A stretch of DNA of 18,345 nt. It comes from Candidatus Geothermarchaeota archaeon (GTDB lineage: Archaea; Thermoproteota; Nitrososphaeria; Geothermarchaeales; JDFR-13). The stretch is taken from contig WAMZ01000060.1 of the NCBI GenBank assembly GCA_015522055.1, positions 1-18,345 of the forward strand, in the 5' to 3' direction. How positions within the stretch are numbered: the first letter of the stretch is position 1; every line of letters begins with the position of its first letter. Below, one piece after another: positions 1 to 6,923 of the stretch. A model generated the notes under the pieces. The model searched no databases. It was given only the letters and a program-made list of their open reading frames with translations, and was not told the origin of the DNA. Made by a program: the position numbers and the translations under genes.

Positions 1-853
1 ACACCTTAGCATTATCCTCCTGCTCAAAATGCCCCTCCAAGGGTATAACAATACCCCTCTTCCTATTCATTATAAGCTCAACCAGGCTCCCGTAGCCCGC
101 AGTAGTTATAACCAGCTTCGCCCCAAGTATCTTATCGAGTGGATTAGGATCAAAATATTTTGACCCACCAACAATCACCGTCTCAAATTCACTACCCAAT
201 ATGCTGGCAACATATTCCGCTATATAAGTCCCAGCATCTGTCCCACCAATATTTATAAGAATATAATCTTCCTCCTCATAGGTGTCGACCGGCCAATGAG
301 TAGGTATAATCCCATAGTATCTATATATATTACCAGCGTCGCCTGAGAAACCAACGTAGAATCTAAGGTTATACTCCCGGACCCTCCTATTAATCTCCCT
401 ATTTAAAAACCAGTATGCAAGCCTCTGCCAAATGGAGAACCTAGACGCCTTGAATTTTGTGAAATCAGTTATATATATCCTGGGAACTGGGAGGTCCTCG
501 ATAAATAGAAGCTCCCAAGCCTCATCAGATATGATACAGTCATAGGCCTCGAAATCAATATATTCGCTAATCAGCCTCGAGTTCTCCCTAATCACCCTAT
601 ATATCCCCCTAGCATCCTCCATACCCATATGTAGACGGCTTCCACGGAAGAGGCTCCCAACATAATCACCCAGTGATGCCAAGTCGTACGACACTAGGCT
701 AACATTTACGTTCTTATCCTTAAGATACTCTATCGCCATTCCACTTGTTAGCCAATCTATATCCGCAAAATCCATCAATAAGGATAGATAGAAATCCCTA
801 GTGACGTGGCCCAGACCCACACTTGAAGACGCAAACAAAACCTTATATTTCAA
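1..853 (-). CDS. GT28/MurG-like glycosyltransferase, partial (C-terminus beyond left edge)
   Basis: The minus strand is open from 853 to the left edge, giving 284 codons without a stop. The protein begins LKYKVLFASSSVGLGHVTRD (first residue read as Met). The G-L-G-H-x-x-R loop after the first beta strand is typical of GT-B glycosyltransferases of the MurG/GT28 and COG1819 kind. Further on are a DEAW segment, an ILINIGGTDAG strand-turn opening the second Rossmann domain, TAGYGSLVEL and PLEGHFEQEDNAKV, matching the nucleotide-sugar-binding region of this class. Family knowledge: such enzymes transfer a sugar from an NDP-sugar to a lipid or small-molecule acceptor; the acceptor cannot be told here. 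Start: TTG at 853-851 has a GGTG site (864-861 on the minus strand) 7 nt upstream, and no in-frame ATG lies upstream near it. Only the last part of the C-terminal domain is missing. It is divergent from the thiolase gene. Confidence 0.82.
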   Translation of the reverse strand, partial: MKYKVLFASSSVGLGHVTRDFYLSLLMDFADIDWLTSGMAIEYLKDKNVNVSLVSYDLASLGDYVGSLFRGSRLHMGMEDARGIYRVIRENSRLISEYIDFEAYDCIISDEAWELLFIEDLPVPRIYITDFTKFKASRFSIWQRLAYWFLNREINRRVREYNLRFYVGFSGDAGNIYRYYGIIPTHWPVDTYEEEDYILINIGGTDAGTYIAEYVASILGSEFETVIVGGSKYFDPNPLDKILGAKLVITTAGYGSLVELIMNRKRGIVIPLEGHFEQEDNAKV

Positions 854-893
854 ACAGAGACACCATATAAAGAATCTATATCCACTGAATTTA

Positions 894-903
894 AGATATA
901 TAG
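894..903 (-). promoter_or_regulatory. Putative TATA box of the glycosyltransferase gene
   Basis: The minus strand reads CTATATATCT from 903 to 894, about 45 nt upstream of the TTG start. A transcription start about 25 nt downstream (near 873) would leave a leader of about 20 nt holding the GGTG ribosome site. Inferred from spacing only. Confidence 0.4.
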
Positions 904-961
904 TCGAATAACGTGTAAATATGCCACCTAATAAAATAAATATTTCTTCGACAAGAGGTAG

Positions 962-1027
962 ATGCATAGGGTGATATTAAATGCCCGTATTGGAGGTTTC
1001 CATCGTCGATTAACATCTGACTAGCAT
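962..1027 (+). ncRNA. Weak C/D-box-like sRNA candidate in divergent intergenic region
   Basis: ATGCATAG (962-969) can pair with CTAGCAT (1021-1027) as a 7-bp stem with one bulged A. Just inside the stem lie GTGATAT (971-977, a 5-of-7 match to the C box RTGATGA) and CTGA (1017-1020, a perfect D box). The geometry is right for a C/D RNA, but I find no convincing internal D'/C' pair and the C box is degenerate. The rest of 854-1123 holds two divergent promoters and nothing else I can support. Confidence 0.13.
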
Positions 1028-1082
1028 ATGGACTTGTAGATTTATAGAATTTATACACTCTTTTAATTTGAATCCACGACAA

Positions 1083-1088
1083 TTTATA
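1083..1088 (+). promoter_or_regulatory. Putative TATA box of the thiolase-DUF35 unit
   Basis: TTTATA lies 36-41 nt upstream of the thiolase ATG. A start of transcription about 25 nt downstream (near 1110) would leave a leader of about 14 nt containing the purine-rich GAGGGAT ribosome site at 1112-1118. Confidence 0.45.
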
Positions 1089-1123
1089 GTGTTAACTAGG
1101 ATTATTTTGTAGAGGGATATATT

Positions 1124-2308
1124 ATGAAAAGGAATGTTGCTGTAGTGGGGGTTGGACACTCCAAATACGGTGTGAGAAACGATGTGAGTTTACCTGAACT
1201 GGCTTGGGAGTCTATAAATATGGCCCTTGAAGATGCTGGGCTTGAGCAGAAGGATATCGAGTATGTTGTAGTATCAAATGTCGGGGGGTGGAGCAGCGAG
1301 CCATTATCGGCGGTAGTCATAAATGAATATGCAGGCATATGCCCCACAGGAACGGTTAGGGTCGAGGCGGCGTGTGCATCGGGTAGTGCGGCAGTTAAAC
1401 TCGCGTATGATATGGTTGCATCCGGCCATGTAGACATCGCTATGGCGGTTGGCGTGGAGAAGATGAATGAGTCCCCAACACCAACGGTTGTGGAGTTTAT
1501 AGGGAGGGCTGGAAACTACTTCTGGGAATTCCAGAATTTCGGCCTAACATTCCCAGGTTACTATGCTCTATATATGACTGCATATATGTATAAATATGGG
1601 GCTACGGAGGAGGACTTCTGTAAAGTCGCGGTAAAAAACCATTATTATGGAGCTAGGAACCCTAAGGCTCAGTTCCAGAAGGAGGTGACGGTGGAGCAGT
1701 GTATGTCCTCTAGGTATATAGCCTGGCCGATAAAGCTATTCGATAGCTCACCTATTACAGATGGTTCAGCCGCAGTCATCCTCGCTAGTGAGGAAGTGGC
1801 TAAACAGCTGACCGACTCCCCCGTATGGATTAGGGCTATAGGATACGCCAGTGATACATCGAATCTCAGTAAGAGGGATACATTCACAAGCCTGAGGGCC
1901 GGGGTATTGGCTGGTGAACAGGCCTATAAAAAGGCTGGGATAGATAAAGATAAAGCTGTTGAGACGATAGATGTAGCCGAGGTCCATGACTGCTTCACCA
2001 TAGCCGAGGTCATGGCATATGAAGACCTAGGATTCGCGAAGCGGGGCGAGGGTATCGAGATGATTAGGAATGAAGAAACATATATAGGTGGTAAGATACC
2101 CGTGAATCTGAGCGGTGGGCTGAAGGCTAAGGGCCACCCCATAGCCGCCACGGGTGAAGGGATGATAGCTGAGCTGACAAACCAGCTACTAAGCAGGGTT
2201 GAGAAGGATAGGCAGGCCCCCATAAAGAATGGATACGCCCTGGCCCACAACATAGGTGGTACTGGGCACTATGCATACGTAACAATTTTATCGCTATCTA
2301 AATCATGA
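1124..2308 (+). CDS. Thiolase family protein (acetyl-CoA C-acetyltransferase / SCP-x type)
   Basis: Cytosolic thiolase of 394 residues, the normal length. It should cleave a 3-ketoacyl-CoA with CoA to acetyl-CoA and a shortened acyl-CoA, or run in reverse as acetoacetyl-CoA thiolase. Visible motifs: nucleophile Cys84 in EAACASGSAA, His288 in AEVHDCF, His338 in GGLKAKGHPIAATG and a C-terminal HNIGGTGHYAYV (375-386). Classical thiolases have a second catalytic Cys in the C-terminal CxG motif; here that position is in HNIGG, as in archaeal and SCP-x-like thiolases. It is followed 11 nt later by a DUF35 protein, the usual archaeal partner. No HMG-CoA synthase is adjacent, so this is not the textbook mevalonate-pathway cluster; acyl-CoA dehydrogenase and HAD/ECH genes downstream point to beta-oxidation. 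ATG 1124 is preceded by GAGGGAT. Confidence 0.93.
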   Translation: MKRNVAVVGVGHSKYGVRNDVSLPELAWESINMALEDAGLEQKDIEYVVVSNVGGWSSEPLSAVVINEYAGICPTGTVRVEAACASGSAAVKLAYDMVASGHVDIAMAVGVEKMNESPTPTVVEFIGRAGNYFWEFQNFGLTFPGYYALYMTAYMYKYGATEEDFCKVAVKNHYYGARNPKAQFQKEVTVEQCMSSRYIAWPIKLFDSSPITDGSAAVILASEEVAKQLTDSPVWIRAIGYASDTSNLSKRDTFTSLRAGVLAGEQAYKKAGIDKDKAVETIDVAEVHDCFTIAEVMAYEDLGFAKRGEGIEMIRNEETYIGGKIPVNLSGGLKAKGHPIAATGEGMIAELTNQLLSRVEKDRQAPIKNGYALAHNIGGTGHYAYVTILSLSKS

Positions 2309-2319
2309 GGTGAGATGGT

Positions 2320-2874
2320 ATGAGTAGAGAGGAGAAGAAGACGTTAAAAGATATGTATGATAGCCAGATGAAACAGTTCTTCGAGTTCGTTGAGAGCATG
2401 AAGAAGAGTCTAGGTGTCCCGATGTTCCCAGATATGAAGAGTGGGAAAGCCCTATACTTCGACCAAAGAGAAATCACCCTAAGATTCATAATCAGTGTGG
2501 AGAATATCAAGGAGTTCTTTAATGGCCTTGCAGAAGGTAAGCTCCTGGGAACCAAATGTAAAGACTGTAACCAACTATATTTCCCACCGCAGAAAGACTG
2601 CCCCAGATGTAGGACCTCCAACATGGAATGGATCGAGTTGTCGAAAGAGGGTGAGCTACTAACCTTTACCCAGATAAATGTAAAGCCATACTCATTCTCA
2701 CACTATGACGACTACATCGTCGGGATAGTAAGGCTCCCCGAAGGAATCAATGTAACCGCATGGATAAGGGAGAACGACCCTAAGAAACTTAAGCCTGGGA
2801 TGAAGATGCGTCTAGAGATAGTTAAGAGGGAGCCGGAGAACTACTATACATATGAGTGGGTGCCAGTAGCCTAA
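2320..2874 (+). CDS. DUF35 OB-fold/zinc-ribbon protein, thiolase partner
   Basis: 184-residue protein with a rubredoxin-like zinc ribbon, Cys80-x2-Cys83 and Cys94-x2-Cys97, followed by an OB-fold stretch (about 105-184) with the DUF35-typical GELLTFTQINVKPYSF and YIVGIVRLPEG segments. In characterised archaeal acetoacetyl-CoA thiolase/HMG-CoA synthase complexes a DUF35 protein bridges the enzymes and contributes to the CoA channel. Here it directly follows the thiolase, so I infer a thiolase-DUF35 complex for 3-ketoacyl-CoA. The N-terminal part before the ribbon (about 1-65) is longer than in minimal DUF35 proteins and partly helical and charged; part of it (FFNGLAEGKLLGTKC) is the normal lead-in helix. 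The start is set by GGTGA (2309-2313) overlapping the end of the thiolase gene, 6 nt before ATG 2320; an ATG at 2315 is out of frame. Confidence 0.9.
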   Translation: MSREEKKTLKDMYDSQMKQFFEFVESMKKSLGVPMFPDMKSGKALYFDQREITLRFIISVENIKEFFNGLAEGKLLGTKCKDCNQLYFPPQKDCPRCRTSNMEWIELSKEGELLTFTQINVKPYSFSHYDDYIVGIVRLPEGINVTAWIRENDPKKLKPGMKMRLEIVKREPENYYTYEWVPVA

Positions 2875-2907
2875 CCCCACCCTATTTATCTCTACTCTAG
2901 ACTCTGG

Positions 2908-2919
2908 TTTAAATAAATA
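2908..2919 (+). promoter_or_regulatory. Putative TATA box of the acyl-CoA dehydrogenase unit
   Basis: TTTAAATAAATA lies in the 103-bp gap after the DUF35 gene, about 60-70 nt ahead of ATG 2978. A transcript starting near 2936-2945 would carry a leader of roughly 30-40 nt with the AGGTGA site. The gap holds no T-run strong enough to call a terminator for the upstream unit, so read-through is possible. Confidence 0.45.
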
Positions 2920-2977
2920 TAGCTACCGTTTTATTTCTGACGTATCTTGATAATATTAGTATGTAGGTGATTCCTAA

Positions 2978-4189
2978 ATGGTGTTTCCATTCAATGATGT
3001 TAGAGATTTTAGGATAGAGATCCCTGATGAGGTTGAGATATTCAGGAAACAGGTCAGGCAATTCGTCGAGAATGAGTTGGAGCCGAAGGCCATGGAGATC
3101 GAGAAGACCGGGGTAATTCCAGAGGACTTGTTACAGAAGGGTATCGAGATGGGCTTCACGGGAGTCGGGATACCTGAGGAGTATGACGGCCAAGGAGGTG
3201 GAGCAATTTTAACGGCGGTCCTCATGGAGGAGCTATCAAGAGCCGTACCCGCCTATGGAACAGCATTGCTGGTGAACGGGCTATTTACATACCCAGTACT
3301 TAAGTTCGGTACCGAGGAGCAGAAGAGGAAGTATATACCCCCGGTAGCTAGGGGGGAGGCGTTCGCGGCCCATGCAAGTACGGAGCCTGGGGCCGGGAGT
3401 GACGTTGCCGGAATCCAGGCAACGGCCGAGAAGAAGGGTGATAAGTGGATACTAAATGGTAGGAAGATATTCATAACTGGAGCCGATAAAGCTAAATACT
3501 TCGTGGTATCAGCTAGGACAAGCCAGCCACCGGACAAGAGGAAGAGGTGGTGGGGGCTAACAGTATTCATTGTTGAGAGGGACTGGCCGGGCGTAACTAT
3601 AGGCTCGAAATTTGATGTGATGGGCCTGAGAGGGGAGCATCCCAATGAAGTCATTCTAGAGAATGTAGAGGTTCCAGAGGAGAATGTACTCCAGCCAGTC
3701 AATGAGGGATTCAAGATATTGGTAGAGACCTATGACCACGGCAGGATAGGCGTTGCTGCACAGGCTGTAGGAATCGCCCAGGGTGCTTTCGAGAAGGCAT
3801 TTAACTATAGCCTCCAGAGATTCGCCTTCGGTAGGCAGATAATAGCGTTCGAGGGGGTTAGCTTCAAGCTAGCCGATATGATAACTAATATCCAGGCAGC
3901 TAGGCTACTGACTTACTGGGCCGCCACACTTTTAGACCAGGGTAGGGAGGAGGCTATATTCGCGGCATCCATGGCAAAGACATTCGCGACGGAGGTCGCC
4001 GAGCAGGTGTCAAACTTAGCTATAAAGATCCATGGTGGAGTAGGTGTGGACAAGGAGACAGGTGTGGAGAGGTACTTAAGAGACGCGATTATAACCACGA
4101 TATACGAGGGAACCAATGATATACAGAGGTTGACTACGATAAGGCAGCTCCTTAAACGAGCCCTAGGGATAGATGTTTTGATGAGGTGA
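2978..4189 (+). CDS. Acyl-CoA dehydrogenase (FAD-dependent)
   Basis: 403-residue soluble flavoenzyme catalysing the first oxidation of beta-oxidation, acyl-CoA to trans-2-enoyl-CoA, with electrons normally passed to an electron-transfer flavoprotein (not in this window). The N-terminal helical domain (about 20-125) is followed by the beta domain with STEPGAGSD (134-142) and the NGRKIFITGA strand, both contacting FAD/substrate, and the C-terminal helical domain with RFAFGRQIIAFEGV (281-294) and KIHGGVGV (350-357). The catalytic base is visible as Glu377 in IYEGTNDIQR, the medium/short-chain position, so the enzyme should be active. Chain-length preference cannot be read. AGGTGA at 2965-2970 lies 7 nt before ATG 2978. 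It ends 7 nt before the HAD/ECH fusion gene, with which it surely forms one unit. Confidence 0.95.
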   Translation: MVFPFNDVRDFRIEIPDEVEIFRKQVRQFVENELEPKAMEIEKTGVIPEDLLQKGIEMGFTGVGIPEEYDGQGGGAILTAVLMEELSRAVPAYGTALLVNGLFTYPVLKFGTEEQKRKYIPPVARGEAFAAHASTEPGAGSDVAGIQATAEKKGDKWILNGRKIFITGADKAKYFVVSARTSQPPDKRKRWWGLTVFIVERDWPGVTIGSKFDVMGLRGEHPNEVILENVEVPEENVLQPVNEGFKILVETYDHGRIGVAAQAVGIAQGAFEKAFNYSLQRFAFGRQIIAFEGVSFKLADMITNIQAARLLTYWAATLLDQGREEAIFAASMAKTFATEVAEQVSNLAIKIHGGVGVDKETGVERYLRDAIITTIYEGTNDIQRLTTIRQLLKRALGIDVLMR

Positions 4190-4196
4190 GGATAAG

Positions 4197-6188
4197 ATGT
4201 CGTCGGTAGATATAATTAAGAAGATAGCTGTTATTGGAGCCGGGACTATGGGGCATGGGATAGCCGAGGTAGCAGCCATAGCCGGATATGAGGTATGGAT
4301 GTATGACATAGACCAGAAAATCCTGGAAAATGCCATGGAGAAGATAAAGTGGAGTGTAGGGAAGCTCGTCTCCAAGAGAATGGTGAGAGAAGCAACAGAC
4401 GATGTAATGAAAAGGATACATCCTAGCCTTGACTTCGAAGAGGTGGTAAGGGACGCCGACTTCGTCATAGAAGCGGTGCCAGAAAAGATCGATCTGAAGA
4501 AGAAGGTCTTCGCAGACCTCGATAGGCTCACACCTAAACATGCTATACTCGCAACAAATACCAGTAGCCTACCGATAACCGAGATAGCGAGTGCCACAGA
4601 TAGGAGAGACAAAGTCGTCGGGATGCATTTCTTCAACCCACCTCCCCTTATGCCGCTTGTCGAGGTCATAAGGGGTGAGGAGACATCGGACCTAACGGTC
4701 AGAATAACATATGAATTGGCCAAGAGATTCGGGAAGCAACCAGTTATAGTCAATAGGGATGTCCCAGGCTTCATCGTGAATAGAATACTCACCAAATTCC
4801 TAATGTCTGCATGCTGGACAGTCGCCCGGGGCGAAGCCACAGTAGAGGAGGTGGACTCCGCAGTAAAATATAGGCTAGGCTTCCCAATGGGCGCCTTCGA
4901 ACTCTCAGATTACAGTGGAATAGACATAATCTATCATGTAGGCCAGGCCATAATGGAGAGAGGTACTAAGATACATCCATGCCCACTATATGAAGAGAAG
5001 TTCAAGGCGGGTGAATATGGTGTAAAGACCGGGAAGGGATTCTATAGCTATCCAGAGCCAGGCAAATACTCTAGACCAGATATACCTAAGGATATAGGTG
5101 AGAAGGTCGATATTATAGATCTGGTAGCCCCAGCCATAAATGAGGCTGCTTGGCTTATAAGGGAGGGCATAGCCACGAGAGACGATATCGATAAGGCTAC
5201 TGAACTGGGCCTCGGATACCCTAAGGGGATACTCAAATATGCAGATGAATTTGGGTTGGACGAGGTACTGGATAGGCTGAAGAAGAGATATGAGGAGACA
5301 AAATGGGAGGAGTATAAACCAGACCCACTATTGATACAGTTGGTTGAGCAGGGCAAGCTAGGCAGAAAGAGCGGCGAAGGGTTCTACATCTATCCCAAGA
5401 TGGAGGAGGAGAGCATAGGAGAGGTCCTCATAAAGTATGAGCCGCCCATCGCATGGATATATCTAAATAGGCCAAAGAGACTAAATGCCTTGAGCCCAGA
5501 GTTGCTGAAGAATCTCGGTCAGGCCTTCGACAAGATAGAGGAGATGGAGGATATCAGGGTCGTGGTATTGAGTGGCGTCGGACGTGCATTCAGCGCAGGT
5601 GCCGACGTAACGGGCTTCATGGGACTATCACCATTCAAGGCTATGATTATGTCTAGAAGATTCCAAGAACTAACCAATAAGATAGAATACTACACCAAGC
5701 CAGTGATAATGATGATAAATGGCTTCTGCCTAGGCGGTGGGATGGAGCTGGCATTGGCTGGGGACTTCAGGATAGCATCCGAACTTGCGATGCTTGGGCA
5801 ACCCGAGATAAATCTAGGCATAATACCGGGGGCGGCTGGTACACAGAGGATGGCAAGAATAGTCGGGATCTCAAAAGCCAAGGAACTCATATATACCGGA
5901 GACATGATACCCGCATCGGAAGCACTCAAGATGGGCTTGGTTGACAGGGTGGTACCACCAGAGAAGCTTGAAGAGGAGACAAGGAAATTCGCGTTGAAAC
6001 TGGCCGAGAAACCTCCACTAGCCCTCCTAGCGGCCAAATACTCGATACAGCTTGGTATGGAAACCGACCTATGGCATGGCGAGACCTTAGAAGCGTCAAT
6101 GTTCGGACTAACCTTCAGCACAGAGGACGTGATTGAAGGGGTCTCAGCATTCCTAGAGAAGAGGAAACCCAAGTTCAAGGGGAAGTAG
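4197..6188 (+). CDS. Bifunctional 3-hydroxyacyl-CoA dehydrogenase / enoyl-CoA hydratase
   Basis: 663-residue fusion performing hydration of enoyl-CoA and NAD-dependent oxidation of (S)-3-hydroxyacyl-CoA. Domains in order: Rossmann NAD domain (about 8-185) starting IAVIGAGTMGHGIAE; first 3HCDH C-terminal domain (about 187-285, DVPGFIVNRIL); second 3HCDH C-terminal domain (about 305-400); crotonase domain (about 408-660). Dehydrogenase catalytic pair: His144 in GMHFFNPPP and Glu156. Hydratase: oxyanion loop FSAGADV and both acid/base residues, Glu517 in GGGMELALAGD and Glu537 in QPEINLGIIPGAAGTQ. The dehydrogenase-first order is reversed relative to bacterial FadB and is the archaeal arrangement, known from Metallosphaera and Ignicoccus, where homologues act as crotonyl-CoA hydratase/3-hydroxybutyryl-CoA dehydrogenase in carbon-fixation cycles. 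The acyl-CoA dehydrogenase neighbour favours beta-oxidation here, but both roles are possible. The site GAGGTGAGGAT overlaps the previous stop, ahead of ATG 4197. Confidence 0.94.
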   Translation: MSSVDIIKKIAVIGAGTMGHGIAEVAAIAGYEVWMYDIDQKILENAMEKIKWSVGKLVSKRMVREATDDVMKRIHPSLDFEEVVRDADFVIEAVPEKIDLKKKVFADLDRLTPKHAILATNTSSLPITEIASATDRRDKVVGMHFFNPPPLMPLVEVIRGEETSDLTVRITYELAKRFGKQPVIVNRDVPGFIVNRILTKFLMSACWTVARGEATVEEVDSAVKYRLGFPMGAFELSDYSGIDIIYHVGQAIMERGTKIHPCPLYEEKFKAGEYGVKTGKGFYSYPEPGKYSRPDIPKDIGEKVDIIDLVAPAINEAAWLIREGIATRDDIDKATELGLGYPKGILKYADEFGLDEVLDRLKKRYEETKWEEYKPDPLLIQLVEQGKLGRKSGEGFYIYPKMEEESIGEVLIKYEPPIAWIYLNRPKRLNALSPELLKNLGQAFDKIEEMEDIRVVVLSGVGRAFSAGADVTGFMGLSPFKAMIMSRRFQELTNKIEYYTKPVIMMINGFCLGGGMELALAGDFRIASELAMLGQPEINLGIIPGAAGTQRMARIVGISKAKELIYTGDMIPASEALKMGLVDRVVPPEKLEEETRKFALKLAEKPPLALLAAKYSIQLGMETDLWHGETLEASMFGLTFSTEDVIEGVSAFLEKRKPKFKGK

Positions 6189-6212
6189 AGAGGCCCATCC
6201 CACCCATCTATA

Positions 6213-6234
6213 CCTTTTTCCACCCAATTTTTCC
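6213..6234 (+). terminator. T-rich transcription stop after the beta-oxidation unit
   Basis: Two T5 runs (6215-6219 and 6228-6232) in a C/T-rich strand 25-45 nt after the stop codon, without a hairpin, as expected of archaeal oligo-T termination. Confidence 0.45.
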
Positions 6235-6239
6235 CAAAC

Positions 6240-6250
6240 CTATAATTAAT
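6240..6250 (+). promoter_or_regulatory. Putative TATA box, probably leaderless transcript
   Basis: CTATAATTAAT, preceded by the BRE-like AAAC, is centred about 34 nt upstream of ATG 6279. No Shine-Dalgarno sequence precedes that ATG, so transcription probably begins within a few bases of it. Confidence 0.5.
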
Positions 6251-6278
6251 ATCGACTAGCAATTCAAATTATTTTACT

Positions 6279-6869
6279 ATGGATAACAGAGAAATCATCT
6301 CTAGATTAAAGGAAATTATATCCATGTCCAGAGTTGAGAAGACATATTATAGGGGGAGAGAATATCTTTATCTATTCAACCCTATAACAAGCGGTGTATC
6401 ACCCATAGATCCAAACCACCTAAGCCTCATAGCAGACCTTATAGGACGGAAGATAGATGGCATAGGGGAATTTGACTATATCTTGACATATGAAGCAATG
6501 GGTATTCACATCGCTACACTCATCGCAGAAAGATTCGGAAAGCCCTTCATCATAGCCAGGAAGAAAAGATATACATCCGATATGATAGAGGTTAAGCGGA
6601 GACGTGAAAATCTATATATCCCTGAGGATGTTACGGAATCCAAAATTATTATAGTGGATTCTATTATATCGACGGGTGAGACGATAGTCAATACATTCAA
6701 AGCACTGGCAAGCCATGGAGTTGAGGTAAAGGGCATATATAGCTTTATCAATAGAATTGACCAAGGCGGCTCAAGAAATATTTACATAGAGACGGGGATA
6801 AAGCCATACTCCATCGTCGAGGTGATCGTGAAGCCAGGTGATGTTGTGGTCTCCAACATTAATCTATGA
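6279..6869 (+). CDS. Type I phosphoribosyltransferase (purine/HGPRT-like)
   Basis: 196-residue cytosolic protein with the type I PRTase fold. The PRPP-binding loop is seen as IIIVDSIISTGETI (123-136), where the second Asp of the usual D-D pair is Ser128. Upstream are DYILTYEAMGIHIATLIAE (the PPi-loop/helix region) and KPFIIARKKRY with the flexible-loop-like region 92-115. Overall it resembles the archaeal COG0503 adenine/hypoxanthine phosphoribosyltransferase-like proteins, which transfer a base onto PRPP in purine salvage or act as purine-sensing regulators (GfcR type, but no N-terminal HTH is present here). The base specificity cannot be assigned. It has its own promoter, no SD and probably leaderless translation. 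The next gene starts 54 nt downstream with its own TATA box, so the two need not be functionally linked. Confidence 0.85.
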   Translation: MDNREIISRLKEIISMSRVEKTYYRGREYLYLFNPITSGVSPIDPNHLSLIADLIGRKIDGIGEFDYILTYEAMGIHIATLIAERFGKPFIIARKKRYTSDMIEVKRRRENLYIPEDVTESKIIIVDSIISTGETIVNTFKALASHGVEVKGIYSFINRIDQGGSRNIYIETGIKPYSIVEVIVKPGDVVVSNINL

Positions 6870-6882
6870 CTAAATGACTCAC

Positions 6883-6892
6883 CTTTATAGAT
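6883..6892 (+). promoter_or_regulatory. Putative TATA box of the PLP decarboxylase gene
   Basis: TTTATAGATA-like element in the 54-bp gap, about 35 nt before the TTG start at 6924. A transcript start near 6912 would leave just enough leader for the GGTGATC ribosome site at 6915-6921. Confidence 0.4.
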
Positions 6893-6923
6893 AACCGATT
6901 AGAAATCTATTCTCGGTGATCAC

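Noticed and set aside
891..1082. 63-codon minus-strand ORF in the divergent intergenic region
   Set aside because: No ribosome site, composition unlike a folded protein, and it overlaps both promoters; probably chance.
1124..2874. Thiolase-DUF35 pair as the mevalonate-pathway ACAT unit
   Set aside because: No HMG-CoA synthase is adjacent, and the following genes are degradative acyl-CoA enzymes; not excluded genome-wide but not supported here.
4163..4840. 225-codon minus-strand ORF opposite the HAD/ECH gene
   Set aside because: Lies antisense to strongly conserved dehydrogenase motifs; Ser/Ile-rich translation is typical of an antisense shadow.
4197..6188. Firm assignment of the fusion to the 3-hydroxypropionate or dicarboxylate/4-hydroxybutyrate cycle
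   Set aside because: No cycle-specific gene (4-hydroxybutyryl-CoA synthetase or dehydratase) is in the window, and an acyl-CoA dehydrogenase is next to it.
5690..6262. 190-codon minus-strand ORF opposite the crotonase domain
   Set aside because: Antisense shadow of conserved hydratase sequence; no domain recognisable.
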